64,000 nucleotides of DNA from Chrysopilus asiliformis (taxonomy: Eukaryota; Arthropoda; Insecta; Diptera; Rhagionidae), in NCBI GenBank assembly GCA_964034945.1, contig OZ035963.1, positions 3,631,828 through 3,695,827 on the forward strand, written 5' to 3'. The notes under the pieces are model-generated. The model saw only the letters and a list, made by a program, of their open reading frames with translations. It was not told where the DNA came from and made no database searches. Positions 48,929-63,285 of this stretch are shown piece after piece. Position 1 is the stretch's first letter; every line of letters starts with the position of its first letter. The translations under genes and the position numbers were made by a program.

Positions 48929-49217
48929 ACTCAGAAAAATGGAGGCTAACTCGACGACCTACATACGGCGTAATTGGCCTCGGGCCTATGCGAGGCGCGC
49001 GTTCGCCTGCATGAGGGAAAGTAAAACTAGTGTTGGCCTGTGGCCGGAGAAATTCTGAAATTAAGCCACGAGCAGGTGAAGTAGGGCATTGGGAGCTGCC
49101 CGAGTTGACCTTAGATAGGCATTTCGAGGATGTAATGTCATGTAATGGAAACCTCTGTCAGCCAGCTAGAGGTCAGAGTTAACCTGACAAAAAGTTGACT
49201 TGACATTTTTCTGAGTG
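48929..49217 (+). mobile_element. CACTCAG MITE, long subfamily, with a small deletion
   Basis: About 289 bp, same rearranged hairpin as the copy at 41729, but missing part of its insert (GGGCCTATGCGAGG joins directly). It abuts a CAACTAG-family fragment at 49224-49250 (TATCAACTAGCCTAATGTCA), so again the two families are found together. Confidence 0.75.
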
Positions 49218-49251
49218 CAAATATTATCAACTAGCCTAATGTCAACTGGAC

Positions 49252-51620
49252 ATAAATATTGACTTTGTTCAAGCTGGTTTTCTGAATAATTGGGATTCAA
49301 GCATTTTAAAATGTTATCGCGTTGTCATGTATAGTAAAAACAAAACAATTGCCGACATAAATTTCTTGAAAGAAAAGAAAATCCGACATAAATTTCTTGA
49401 AAGAAAATTAGACTTTGTGTATAAAACTATCCTATATAATTATTTCCATGATTCACGAAAAAAAAAAACTTAATTTCCCAACGAAGGTGAATCAATTTTG
49501 TTAAGTGTCAAATGCAGGGGAGACTCTGTAAATTAAATTGATCGAAATGTATGACAATGTCAATAAATGTAATTTGATTTCTTTATGATTCCTTTTTTAT
49601 GATATTTCGATAATGCAAAGGACATGGAAACGCCCAAATTACCATGCTGCCAAATACCTTTGACAATTTACAAAACATCAATTTCAGTTTCTGTTTTTTC
49701 CCTTGGACATTATTTTTGTTCATGTCTCGTACGTGTGTTATTTCTGTTATTTTTCAAATGTTTTTCAAATCAATGTGAATGGATAGGCCATGTCATTTGT
49801 GTATATTTTGCTGTAATCAGTGGGAAAAAATCAATCACGGCGGGTATCTAATTCTGTTGAGTTCCCTCCGTTTTTCTTGGGTAATACATAAATGACATCA
49901 ATTAAAGGGAACAAATTTCGCTGTGAAAATTTAAATTACTGGTTTTGTATGGAAACAGGCAGAAGAAGAAGAAGAAAAAGGACTCCTCTGCAGTTAAAAT
50001 ATTTTCCCTTTTTCCTTGTCGGAGGTTTCCTTTTCCAGTCTACATAGTTTAGTTAGCTCTCTTCAAGTTTCAGCGAATTGCAAACAACTAAGCAACCAAA
50101 CGAAATGAGTTAAATTACATGTCACTCAATATATCCTTTCCGACCCCATCTCTTTTTCGGGAATCACAGGAGACGACGATGTTTGTACCTTCCTTGAGCA
50201 AAGCTAATCGTTTTGGGTAGGCGGATGGGCTGAGACTGAGGACGCCACCCTCGCCTTTGAATATAGCGATGCAAGGGTTTTTGTTGGAAGGCCTCACAAA
50301 AGGGTAGAAATGCGGTTCCTCTTTGATAATCCAAGTCTTTAATTCATGTTTTGTAATAAACCAAAGTAAAAGTTTTTAGTTTGAGCTTTAATTAAAGTGA
50401 CTCAGTTGTCAGAAGTGGGATACAACATTCTAGATGAATTCGCGGTGAGTTGGAGTGAAATTCAAAGCAAATCGGTGGTTCAAAAAGTGAAAAGAAATTC
50501 AAGCCAAATGACAATATGATGGGGTGTAAATGTGGTGTCATGTTCAAGGGTTTTAGGGGTTTCAATGTGAAATGAGAATGGTTAAATATAGTAATTTTTC
50601 ACTATGACTTAATAATGAAGTTTATTCGCGCGACAGAATCAAGTGTGCTGGCTTTAAACGCTCTTAAAAGCATCACTTCGAATTTTGTGGTTTTGATATT
50701 TGATATGTGAAGTGGTTGAAAGCAATTAAATTCTGTGTTTGCCAAGAGACCCTTCATATCGTAGATTAGCGTTTAGTATTGCGCGTCACAATTGCAAATA
50801 GTGGAAATTTTGGGTTCTAGTATGGTATTTTAGTTCAAAATATATTTTTTTTAATTAAAAATATGAATAACTTTTCAATTTTTTTGAAAAGTATTTTTGT
50901 GTTTAATTTTTTTAAAAAATTGTATTAAAATATTGGAAAAATATCATATGTGATTGAAATCCACGAAAAGCTTGAAAATAGCTCGACTGATTATACTGAA
51001 ATTTTGACACATTTTGGGCCATGTTACCTGTGAAAAATAGTTATGAAAGAAGTGCAAAAAATGGTTACAAATTATGTGTATTTTTATTTCACTCCTGCAG
51101 GGTCGTGCCGAAGGTGGGCGAGGGGGAAGACCCTTTAATTCTAAATATGTGGCGTATTTGAGGGACAGCTTCTTATAAAAAATTTTATACCAATCGGCTT
51201 ATTTGCTTTCGTACAAAAGAGATACGCGATGCCAATTCATGATTTCTCTGTAGAGTAGAGATTTACATAGTATCCGGCTTACATGATAAAATATCCGACT
51301 TGTCATCCACTGAATTACAACATAAAACTGGAATGACGATTTTTACATCAAATCATTGCAAAACACGATGGAAATGTACACAATTGTGGTTCAAAGTTTC
51401 CTTTTTCGAAATATAGAGTGCAATATTTTTCGTGATGATCAATAGATGTAGTGAATTTGCTATCAGCAAATATGTCTATTGATATATCTGTGCCAGAGTA
51501 GAATTTCATCTCCACTAACCCCTCGTTCATAAATTTCATACAATAGTATCGTATTCAATTCCCCTTTCCCTCTCAATACTGAATTTTTATCGTTTTTTTT
51601 CTGCTTTCTTTCTTTCATAG
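49252..51620. other. AT-rich spacer
   Basis: No gene is recognised. 51100-51180 (GTGGGCGAGGGGGAAGACCC, GTGGCGTATTTGAGGGACAG) resembles one end of the GTCACG MITE family. Confidence 0.35.
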
Positions 51621-52111
51621 GTACACAAGGATTTATGAATAAAATCGCACGTGACCAGAATACTTATGACAACGACGGCTATGGTCTGTCACAACCACCA
51701 CCGCCTTCTCCAAACCCCTTTGGAAACAAATTTGAGGGAAAATGAATACGAATAGCAACAAAATGTATAGGGAAAACACATCATGGAGAAACGCGCCAAG
51801 GCTTAAACAGAGATTTGATTTGGAATTAATTTCGATACGCGAGAATCTACGCTTTTATATCGAGACATCAATTCGGATCCTTATTCTCATCCAAAATATA
51901 TGCACATCTTTGGTCTGTCTATGTTTTTAGTGCCATCATTATTATTGTTGTCGTTTTGCCATTTCTACGGTGGTCTGATTTAATGCTTCACGAGACAGAC
52001 ATGTCCTTAATACCAACAGCCCCAGCACTAAGCATTGCAGAGCAACGAAATCTAGACGAGCAAGGATATCCAAAAGGATGTCACAATCAGCACACTTTGA
52101 TGATTATCTAG
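51621..52111 (+). pseudogene. Coding-like segment of a membrane protein, frame-disrupted
   Basis: Follows a strong acceptor (TTTCTTTCTTTCATAG). The first frame (51623-51745) reads IARDQNTYDNDGYGLSQPPP, then PSPNPFGNKFEGK, and stops. A second frame around 51819-51899 reads TRESTLLYRDINSDPYSHPK. It passes at a TATATA (51897-51901) into a third frame, open to the stop at 52109-52111, with VYVFSAIIIIVVVLPFLRW (a membrane span) followed by EQRNLDEQGYPKGC. Coding character passes from frame to frame, the pattern expected of a decaying gene or of uncorrected indels in the assembly. An alternative is several exons with short introns that I cannot place. I do not recognise the family. Confidence 0.4.
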
Positions 52112-54903
52112 AAATTTGCTTTGGGATATTTTCGAATAGTGATCAGCGATTTAACCACATTTAAATCTTTTGTTTTCTTATTTGCTTCACACGCGACTAT
52201 GAGCATAAATAAATACTGGGTTGAAGATTTGTTCTTGGAAAGCGAGGATAATTTAATAAAAATTCAAACAAATATTCTTAGATTGTACCGAATTCACAGA
52301 TTTTAACGAACTTTTATGTCCTAGTAGTTTTTCGTACATTTTTTGTGAGTCGGGTTTTGTTAAAAAAATTGACTTTAGATCAAAGCTTTTAAAACTTTTA
52401 ATAAATTTATGGCGCGTATCACGAAACTTTTGTAGTCACTGAATGGAGCAAACAGGCTTTTTTTGCTTGAAATTCGTTCGCGCTCTCGATTTAGCGGTCA
52501 ATAAAAATTTCGTGCAATGCGCGATTAGCCATTTTCGAGAAACTGCGAAAAAAATCCGATGAAGGTTTCGATATTCAAAAAACCCTCCCAGTGGGGAAAG
52601 TTTTTAGAGACTTTTTTTCAAATGCCAATTATTAAAATAAAACGATTTCATATTGAAATTTCTTTTTACATCAATTGAATTCATGTTGAATTGGATATTT
52701 TGATTGCCATTAATGAGAAAAAGTTTTACAACAAAGAATAATAATATGAGCAATATTAATAAGAAATGAATGAAACGAAATGAAATAAAGCAAGCACCGG
52801 ATAAAGCATTACGCATATGAATCCACTTGGAAGTAACGAGAGAAATATTTCCGATAATTTAACAAATTCCTCTTGAAGATATTGTGTAATAACTCTCCTA
52901 AGTATACATCACTTATACTCTGTGGAAAGACCTTACCTTTTTTTTGTGTGTGCCTTGTTTTCTAGACCAACCTGAAGAAATCAAAATTTTATTAAACATG
53001 ACTGTAAGATGGGTTTTGGATTCCAGGTGGGGCAATATATATGCGTTTTCCTGTCCGTATCGGATCGGATGGGATCGCCACGTTTCACATCAGCCATACA
53101 AACGGTAAGGATATCAAGATATTATAAAAAGGACATGCTAACATCATGTAAACCTATGAGTATGTAGATAAATGTTATAAGATATCCTGTATCCTTCGTT
53201 CATCTTACTGTTGTTCGGGGAGTTGTTTTTTTCGTGTTGGTGCTTTGTTACATGTCTACATGTCTACGAATGGGTACTATTATATAACCAAATAAAAGAA
53301 GGAAAATCTACGCTTTTTTTGAAAATGTGGAAAGGAAAAACGTGCAGGGAAAAAGTGGTACCAGAAATAATACGGCAAGCGAACCCGAATCATCGTTATC
53401 GTCCTCGTCTCTTAAGTTCAAGGAAGAAGAAGGCCCACGAATTTCTTATTAGTTCCACTTGAGGTATCGCGTGACCATTCAAGTGTTGTAGACGTAAACC
53501 TGGGATTGGATTTACTCAACTTGACGTTGACGTAACATGGGGAAAAGGAAATTCGATTTGAAGGCTCTTCTATATGGTCTATATTACACATTCTCCCCAC
53601 ACATACGCATACACGATTTTGTGTAGTGTGTCCCGAAATAATATCAACAGGAGCCGAACGGATCCGTCCCATTATCAAACGAGGATTCATGTAAACTTGC
53701 AATAACGACGAGGGACAAACAAGAAGACGAAGATGGCGAAGGAAATTTCCCTTGTTCGAGAATCAAAAAAAGTTTACCAACAACGTATGGTCCTGTTATT
53801 TATTTTTTTTCCTCTGTATAGCAAGAGGTATCACAAAAACCAGGGAGATTCACGTTAATCTCATCCCACCGACTTTAATGGCACACAGAATTTTTTTGAA
53901 GGATGAGAATCCAACAAGATTAGATCTGATGCTGTTGTTGCGCGACCTTCTTTACGTAATGGATTTTCTTCCAGAGGAATGACGAAAGAAAGCGGAAAAA
54001 AATGACTGAACATCGTTTGGTACCTACTCGTTTAAGTATATCCATACAAAGCTTCAAACGTAAATCCTCGCATGTAAAAAGTAAAATAAATAAATGAAAT
54101 CAGTTATAAGAAATCGAAAACAACATTTTCAAGTGGACTTTACAGTGTAAGAAGCTTTAAAAGCTATATCCCAACCGATAAACACATTCCGCATCATCCC
54201 TTCTAATTTGGATCCGATCTTATTCCAGTGATTCCTTTCAATTTCAAACAATCCTCCTTTTGGTCCTTTCCGAATCTACTACCATGCCCGAATCACCTCT
54301 TCTGGAAATCCATTCATCTATTCATAAAAAAAAAAGAAAGAAAAACCATCGACTCGAGTGCACGTAACCGAAAAACACGTGTAGGTATGCGATATCTGCA
54401 GGAGCCAGAGGTAGTGTTTTATTTTGAATTGGCAGGATTTAATATCATCGGCTTAAGATATTGAAAGTATGACCACCTACACGCTCGCTCGTTACACTTT
54501 CCGATCAGCATCGATAGAAAGAATCAATGTTGGGTTTTGTAAAGTCGAAATGGGATTATTTGATGTTGAAATTACTGACGTGTATCTACTGTAAGAGATG
54601 TAAAAAGTCCTTGAATCATTGATTAAGGATCACCTAAATTTCTCTAAGGAGAATTTAATTGAGCGTGGATATGGAATCCTGTAAAAGGATTTTCAAGATT
54701 TCTCTCCCAATTTTAGAATCATTATTTTGAGGAAGTTTATTTTTCTGTGATGCAGGAGGTTGTGGAATTAAAGAACAAATGTGTCTTTAAAATATCGGGA
54801 AATATTTCAGGTTCAGGAAAGTTGCATTTTTTGAAGTGAAAAATTTCGGCCTATGACAGAAAACGATACCAAAATTGCCTTGAAATTTTCACTGGATAGA
54901 CCT
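52112..54903. other. Spacer with weak coding-like pieces
   Basis: Less AT-rich between 53.2 and 54.5 kb. Plus-strand pieces such as SEPESSLSSSSLKFKEEEGP (near 53370-53440) and TREIHVNLIPPTLMAHRIF (near 53835-53900) look protein-like but have no supported exon boundaries or family match. Confidence 0.25.
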
Positions 54904-55149
54904 TCAGGGGTTTTTCGCTGAACTAAGCTCGAATACTTCATTTTGGTTTCCCTCTTCCCTTATATCTTTGGAACTGTTCGACCCATTTGATTGGAATACG
55001 GTCTTCGTTGTAAAAATACGAGTCCCGGCTATTTCCTGAGTCGTTAAAGCAATTTTGACGCGGTTTTCGCGATTAGATAGATCGTCTCCCAACCAAAGTT
55101 TTGTCCACAAAGATCGAGCCCACCCCTTGTCAGTCAACAAACTGCCCAT
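54904..55149 (-). CDS. Unassigned 81-codon open frame
   Basis: ATG-started frame with a mixed, protein-like composition (LTDKGWARSLWTKLWLGDD, then ENRVKIALTTQE). A second minus frame over the same bases also reads plausibly (RDSYFYNEDRIPIKWVEQ), so which one is coding, if either, is undecided. Confidence 0.2.
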   Translation of the reverse strand: MGSLLTDKGWARSLWTKLWLGDDLSNRENRVKIALTTQEIAGTRIFTTKTVFQSNGSNSSKDIREEGNQNEVFELSSAKNP

Positions 55150-55409
55150 AAGTACGGGTTTTTTTCAGAAGTAACAAATCGAAGTTGGTTTTGCAGTTTT
55201 TTTAAATTATAGTCTAGGATGGGTCTGCACAAGTTCAACTTTCTAAACAAGATTCCGGTTACCCGTCAAAGAACTAGCCTTAATTCTAGTATTTGCATAA
55301 AAGGTCTTAATATCGACAGGAGAGGCTTTAGGTAGCCAATTTTAATCTCCGCAACCAACTCCTGCTACGTCACTGCCACTTAGGTGTTTCAAAACATGAA
55401 ATCTTATTA

Positions 55410-55681
55410 CACTCAGAAAAATGTCCAGGTCAACTTTTTGTCAGGTTAACTCTGACCTTACAGAGGTGTCTGTAAGCCAGCTAGCGGTCAGAGTTAACCT
55501 ATCTAAGGTCAACTCTTGCAGCTCCCAATGCCCTACTTGACCTGCTGGTGGCTTAATTTCAGAATTTCTCCGACCACAGGTCAATTCAGTTTTACTTGCC
55601 CACATGCAGGCGAACGCGCGCCTGCCCGAGGTCAATTACGCCGTATGTAGGTCGTCGAGTTAGCCTCCATTTTTCTGAGTG
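55410..55681 (-). mobile_element. CACTCAG MITE, copy 6 (272 bp)
   Basis: Complete, same orientation and length as copy 1, flanked by TA on both sides (55408-55409 and 55682-55683). The internal hairpin is intact. Confidence 0.8.
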
Positions 55682-55797
55682 TAGAATTGATATTATATTC
55701 TAGTGATAAGTCGCCAAATAAGTTCCCACTGGATAAATTATATATTTCTCTAATTCTTCTATTCGTTTTTCTATTTTTACACAGTTTTTTTTTTCAG

Positions 55798-55866
55798 TCT
55801 CCTAACAAGACCTTGGATCATAGCGGCAGCGTCCTTGTTCCTCCGCATTTATCCCGATACCTGTGA
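55798..55866 (+). CDS. Possible terminal exon, 22 codons
   Basis: Directly follows the pyrimidine-rich acceptor TTTTTTTTTCAG. Reads SPNKTLDHSGSVLVPPHLS and ends RYL-stop. AATAAA at 55894-55899 fits a short 3' UTR. The family is unknown and the upstream exon was not found. Confidence 0.3.
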   Translation, partial: SPNKTLDHSGSVLVPPHLSRYL

Positions 55867-56540
55867 ATGTCACGTCTGGGATTAATTGAATTCAATAAAT
55901 ACACAGCCTGGCAAGGTAATTTGGCTGTCAGGATTAATGGATGTCTGGAATAGGGGAAGGCCAATACCATTGGGCAAGATTCCTCTTTATCATTGCCAGC
56001 CTGTTGTTATCGTTTGGATCAATTTCCCCATGAATATCGCCAGGATAAAGTTCGGAGGTAGACGAAATGTTGTTTTTTTTTCAGTTTTATATCCTTATTA
56101 GATGAGAGCCACAGTGAAATGTTTTGCAAATCGAATTTTAAATCCTATTAAATAGAATTAAGTGAGTAATTTATTCTGTTCTTATTTTTGGATTTTTTTT
56201 TGCCTAAGGTGGAATGTTTTTATTTTTCATCGGATATTTTCGAGGAAAGTTTTTTTTTCGGTAGAGAAATTTCACAAATTGGTTATTCTTCATGGGGGAA
56301 AACAGTTTACTTGAGTGGAGGCGATTTTTTGACAAGTAAATGATTTTCCCACCTAAACCAAACTGTTTGGCCTTATAGCCACACTTTATATAAAGAAAAA
56401 TATTACATTTGTAAGGTTTTTCTATTTTTAACAATGGGCGGTGACGGGCAACACTAATACTTCATAATTTTATCTAGATTAAAGTGTTTATTAACGTATA
56501 TTTTATCTTGTTAAAGAATCGAAAGTTATTTTACTTACAG

Positions 56541-56659
56541 CTGGGGATCGAACTTTCGGCATTCTATTAGTTACGATTCTTGCATCTTTACGAATTGCTC
56601 CAACAAGACCTCGAGTAGAAGCCTTATTTGAAACGGGAGGCGACTGTACTACTGAATAG
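56541..56659 (+). CDS. Possible terminal exon, 38 codons
   Basis: Follows acceptor TTATTTTACTTACAG. After two phase bases it reads GDRTFGILLVTILASLRIAP, then TRPRVEALFETGGDCTTE and a stop at 56657. The first part is hydrophobic. I considered a tRNA because of the TTCGATCCCC-like string on the other strand, but the arms do not pair. Confidence 0.3.
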
Positions 56660-56799
56660 TAGGACTCCTTGCGCTAAACAAATTTTGATGAGTTTACCTT
56701 GAGTAGAGCAGACAAACTTCAGAGAGCGAAAAAAAACGTTTCCGTACAGAGAAAATATTTCTATTTAAATAAACGGGATCGAAACAGCTTAGTAGAGTT

Positions 56800-56945
56800 A
56801 AAGAAATTGCTGGCAAGGAAAAACGGACCCCCGCCCACCTCGCTTTTTCAATATATTTAAAAGTCTAATAGCTCTCCGTCACACTATCGCAGATCCCATT
56901 CCCTTAAAAGTGCAACTTATTTTCTGAACAGCCCCTTTAGAAAGA
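56800..56945. repeat. Degraded GTCACG-family MITE
   Basis: Contains GACCCCCGCCCACC, CTCCGTCACACTATCGCA and TATTTTCTGAACAGCCCC, matching the body and one end of the family. The ends are not defined. Confidence 0.35.
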
Positions 56946-57603
56946 CATACAACTGGAATTGTAATAAAAAAAATTTAGAGATTTTCTTCCTGAATTTTCA
57001 TGCAGTTTTTCATACTTTTTTTTTCACAAAATAAAACTTCTTAGTTTTTTGCCAATTTTCTTATAGAAAATTTTCCTCTTCGCATTCAACTGTTCCACAA
57101 ACGGAAACGTTGAAATAACTCTGAGCAGGTGGCTACTGATTGAGGCAGCTGCCATTATTTCGTCATTTTTAGAATTTCCTCAAAAAAGGATTCCAAAAAC
57201 ACACATAAAGTCAATGAACATTAGATCTTCAGTTTAATTACTGTCGTATGGTTTTGTATATACACGGAAAACTATCTAATAAGAAAATTCACAAGTGAAA
57301 TAAAGATAATACTCGCGTTTACACAAATTTCTCACTCACAGTTTATGAATGAAATCTATTTTTGGAAAATTGAAACAATCTTCGGAGCTCAAGATTTCAT
57401 GCCAAAGAAGATTATGTTGGTTATCTTAACCATGTCTAACTACAAATATTTTCCAATGAATAAGAGATTTTTGTTTTGGGTTTAATTGAAAGACTCTTCT
57501 CTGCTATAATTCACTGAAAACGATTAATTAAAAGAAGATCGAAAATACATTTTAGCTGCTTAAGCGAATTCTTGTACATCCATCTGATTAGCAATTCAAG
57601 ATA
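56946..57603. other. AT-rich spacer
   Basis: No feature was recognised. Confidence 0.4.
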
Positions 57604-57795
57604 TTATAAATATGCCCTGGAAAATGTGCATATGCTGGGTCTATGTTTACGTATTGCACATAAATTTAAGCACTTAATCTTTTGATTTCTTGGAAATTTT
57701 TGCTTGTTAGTTTGAAGATTTTCCCGTATTGGCAAGACGATATAACATAAACATGCCAGAATGAAAACAAACAATATTCTAAAGAAAATTGTCAT
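57604..57795 (-). CDS. Possible small secreted or membrane peptide, 63 codons
   Basis: From the ATG at 57795 it begins MTIFFRILFVFILACLCYIV, a good signal-peptide or anchor shape with a short basic head and a long hydrophobic core. A basic tail with three cysteines follows (IKCLNLCAIRKHRPSICTF). The open frame extends upstream without another ATG. There is no family match and no promoter evidence. Confidence 0.25.
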   Translation of the reverse strand: MTIFFRILFVFILACLCYIVLPIRENLQTNKQKFPRNQKIKCLNLCAIRKHRPSICTFSRAYL

Positions 57796-58284
57796 AAAGT
57801 GTTCATAATTTTGTTGATTTTGGAACAGTGACAGAATTTGAATTGTAGATGAAAGAAAATCAGCATTCACCAAACGCCAAAAATACTCTCAACTGAAATT
57901 CACTTAAAAGTGTTAATTTTTTTCTTTTGTTTCTAATGATGATCATCTGAGATGACTTCAAAGACGGAAAAAATGAATGGTTTTTTTTGACGAGAGATTT
58001 CAGAAAAAAATCAAGTTTTTTTTGCCTTGCAAAATCTATCCCACTACACATTCCCTCCCCCCCCCCACCCCCTCCATCCACATAATAAAATACCTACGCG
58101 CACAAAATTTTAGCCGAACATCTCAGAAACATGCAGCGGGGATTTCAAGTGATGTGGTAACCTTTAGCTCCCTTCGTTTTTACCCCTCATCTGCTATTTT
58201 CTGAAGGGTTCAAGCAATTTTGATTCAGACTTAATTAATAGGTAGGAGGTCTCTAAAGCAAAGTTCTCGCCCACTAAAATCAAC

Positions 58285-58397
58285 CTATCCCCCTTTGTAG
58301 TGACCCCCTCTCCGACGATTTCTTTTGCCGCTGGAGCTACTTTCATGAGGATTGTTCTGGGCACCAGGAAAATTCGGTGCCACAACTTTAAATTCAA
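58285..58397 (-). CDS. Coding-like segment, possible terminal exon
   Basis: Follows CACTTTTAATTAG on the minus strand and reads EFKVVAPNFPGAQNNPHESS, then a basic Gly/Arg run GKRNRRRGGHYKGG and a stop. Gly/Arg tails occur in RNA-binding proteins, but nothing here proves one. Its start phase does not join directly to the segment at 60663-60896. Confidence 0.3.
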
Positions 58398-60662
58398 CTA
58401 ATTAAAAGTGGGTATTTTTATTTGTTCTCCAATGACCGTTTTCAAAAATCTAAAATCAAAATTCTTGATTTTTCTGCGAAAAAGTTCTTAAAAATTTCAC
58501 AGAAAAAAGAAGAAAGAAAAAATGCCACCATGAAAAAACATTTTTCCTGTATTTCCTGCTCCAATCCCTAATAGGACTTCAAGGATGAGAGTTTACTCTG
58601 ATGTTATCTGTTACCTTAATATCCTTCGTGATTTAATAAAAATTTAATTAGGGTCTACTTCCTTAAGTCGGCATTAATCTTAGGAAACTCAATGTAAGTA
58701 ATTTTTATTTGGAATGGATTTTTTCTTGGATTAACTTTTAAACCAATTTTATTTTTAGACAAGCTTATAATACGCCTACTTATCGCTGATAATTGGATCT
58801 TACCTAATCAAAAAAAAATAAACGAAGTGAAAGAGGAAGAAACGGGAAACAGAAACTTTTTTTTTATATTAAAGTGGAAAAACTTTTATACTCATGTTCT
58901 TCATGTAGAAAAGTTGCTTTTGCATCCATATAAATTGCAGCTACATTTACAAGCATAAAACTTAAACCCTTTTTGACTGTTGCTAAGTTTTCAGGATTTT
59001 CACGATGGCTGCTGGAAACTTTTACAAATTTCATATCTTTGATAGTGATGCGGCGAATTGATGTTGCGAAAGGGGGCGGTAGTATGAGGGTTACGACGAT
59101 ATAATTCTTAAATAAGGATTAAAGGATCCAAAATAAACAATTACTTTCGGGTATTTATGTAATACTCGTATCAGGTTTGGGAGGGGTAAGGAAAACACCC
59201 GCTTGTAAGTAGTCGAAGGGTAGATCAAACTTCTTTCTTATCCTTTCGTGTATGGAGCACAGACAACCCTGTGAGTTAAACAGACATATCGTCTGGGTGT
59301 CGTGGAGTTGAAACAGTGAAAAAGAAAATTTTCTCTGGGTGGGAGGGAATGTGATACGATATAGAGATGTAGAATGATAAGATAAGGTAAGTTGTCTTAA
59401 GATTATGTGCATCAATGAGAAGGAAAATTACTTTCTACGCATTTTCCAGTTCCTCAACAGTTCTCCTTGATTAAACTTTTCCACTTTGAAGGGTTTTGTC
59501 TCACTTTCCTCTTTTACTTTTGCTTCAAAGATTATTCTTTAAAGAAGCAAAAAAAAATCCCAAAAAAAACACAAGTAAAAAGAGAACTAGATAGAAATAC
59601 TTTGTCAGATGAGTAAAAAGAGAATCAAGAACGAAGAAAATGTAAGCTTTGAAATGACGAGGGCTTTTAATACATGCTAGGCGCTGGCAAAGGGGTGAAG
59701 AGATGTTGAAAAAACCACTGTGGCATCGCTATGTGGTGAGGTAGAAAAGAATTGAAGACGCTTTTTTAAAGTTGGATGAAAATTTTCCTACGAGAATTTT
59801 TCCAGTTTTCTTTTAACTTTTCACATCTTTTGCTTTTTTAATATTAAGAATAATTTGACTTCACATCTGCTGGAGCGAAATGTGATCTCTGTTTAAATGA
59901 TTTTATTTTGAATGTGATGGTAGTGGAGATTTACAATAATTCATTGTGTGGAATCAATCGTACAATAGCCTGATTGATAGACGTCCAAGATTTGGGAAGC
60001 CAGAAGAAATTTCCAAATTATACGTGTTTGGTTTAAAAAAAATCTAAGTTTAAAAAACAATGAAAATCGGACTCAGGTCCGCTAAACTACGAGGAGGGGT
60101 GAAAAGAACTAGACTTGGCGGAAAAGGAGAAAACTAGAGTGAGGAATACGTCACAACCTCTAAAAGTGAGACGTGAGACGTAAAAATGAGACGAGCAGCC
60201 CGTTGTGTAAATTACCTGCCAACCCTTTAAATCTTTCACTTTCTCTCAATTGCATGTGGTAAGATTTTTTGCTGAGCTGGTAACCATTCTTATTCATATC
60301 AGAATACTTTTATTTTATCGTTTTTCGGTTACTCGCACTCTTTCTTTTTCCAAGAATTAAAAAAAGCTCCTGAACGGTAAAGGCAAGGATGCGGGCTTTA
60401 CTTCAATCCGAGCAGACACACTACCCGAAAAAGGAAACTTCCTTGAAGGATTTCAGGAAAATAAGCAAAAAAAAGACCTTGGTTTCATCACAGAAGATCC
60501 TTTTGCTTCTTTGAGACTTTTACTTGTCGGAGATGTCCTGCGTGCAAAGGGAAAGGGATAAAAGTGAAAGTGATGAAATTCAGTGAAAAAGATAAAAGAG
60601 GGATATCTCTCCAAGAATGAGTAATTAGGTTGACAAAATTGTATGTTTTTAATTAATTCTAC
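58398..60662. other. AT-rich spacer
   Basis: If the minus-strand segments at 58285 and 60663 belong to one gene, this is intron. A possible acceptor at about 59272 (GTTTAACTCACAG) precedes a short open piece reading IHERIRKKFDLPFDYLQAG; support is weak. Confidence 0.3.
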
Positions 60663-60896
60663 TTTGATGCGGAAGTATGAGGCTTCATTGGTGGCTGGGG
60701 GTTGTTGACTGGTATTGGTTACTGTGGGGGATTCGAGTAGCGGCTTCTTATATATCGTCCCGAAGGAATTGCAGGTTAGAAAGGCTTCCCTATCATCGCG
60801 GTAATCATCTTTCCTCGTTGGCACCCCTTGCAGACCTGGAATGGTTCGTTTTCTAAAGAATTTGGTAAAAGCGTACCAGGGATTGTGAATTTTTGC
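60663..60896 (-). CDS. Likely internal exon of an unknown gene, 78 codons
   Basis: Bounded by a strong acceptor (CCCTGCTGCCACCCAG) and a GTAGAA donor. It is exactly 78 codons in one phase and starts AKIHNPWYAFTKFFRKRTIP; further on are TRKDDYRDDREAFLTCNSF, then GTIYKKPLLESP and a Ser/Thr/Pro-rich end. GC content and amino-acid mix differ sharply from the AT-rich flanks. The frame continues open past the donor, so the 3' boundary is less sure. I cannot name the family. Adjacent exons would lie beyond 61 kb (5') and below 60.6 kb (3'). Confidence 0.45.
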
Positions 60897-61277
60897 CTGG
60901 GTGGCAGCAGGGGTGAGTGGTTCTTCTTGGCGGCCGAGTTTTTATTTTGCTTCCTTTTTTTTTGTCGGCGAGTAAAAATTATGTTAATTCATTCCAGAGG
61001 ATGATTTTTCGGTGTTGCGACCGTTTTCCTTTGAAAATACTTCCATCTACCACCACAACATCAATTTCCCTGTTCACTGTTTCTCACATTTTTTCGGGAC
61101 TAGTAAAGATGGTATTTTCAATTTTTCTTAGCACGGTATTTTTTTCAAATTTTTCAGTGTGTGTGTGTGTGTTTTTTTTTAACTGAGCCTAGTTGGATCC
61201 TTTTCTTTTCAACCAGAAAATTTTTAAAGTGAAAACAGTCATTTGGTTTCGGTGTCCTGGTCGTTATCCCTCTCATA

Positions 61278-63285
<2,008 letters not shown>

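Noticed and set aside
54904..55149. Tyrosine-kinase activation-loop-like string RDSYFYNEDRIPIKW
   Set aside because: The spacing between the two halves is too short compared with receptor tyrosine kinases, and there is no DFG or catalytic-loop motif nearby.
56541..56600. tRNA suspected from a GTTCGATCCCC-like string on the minus strand
   Set aside because: The bases flanking the T-loop-like string do not form a stem and no other tRNA arms can be found.
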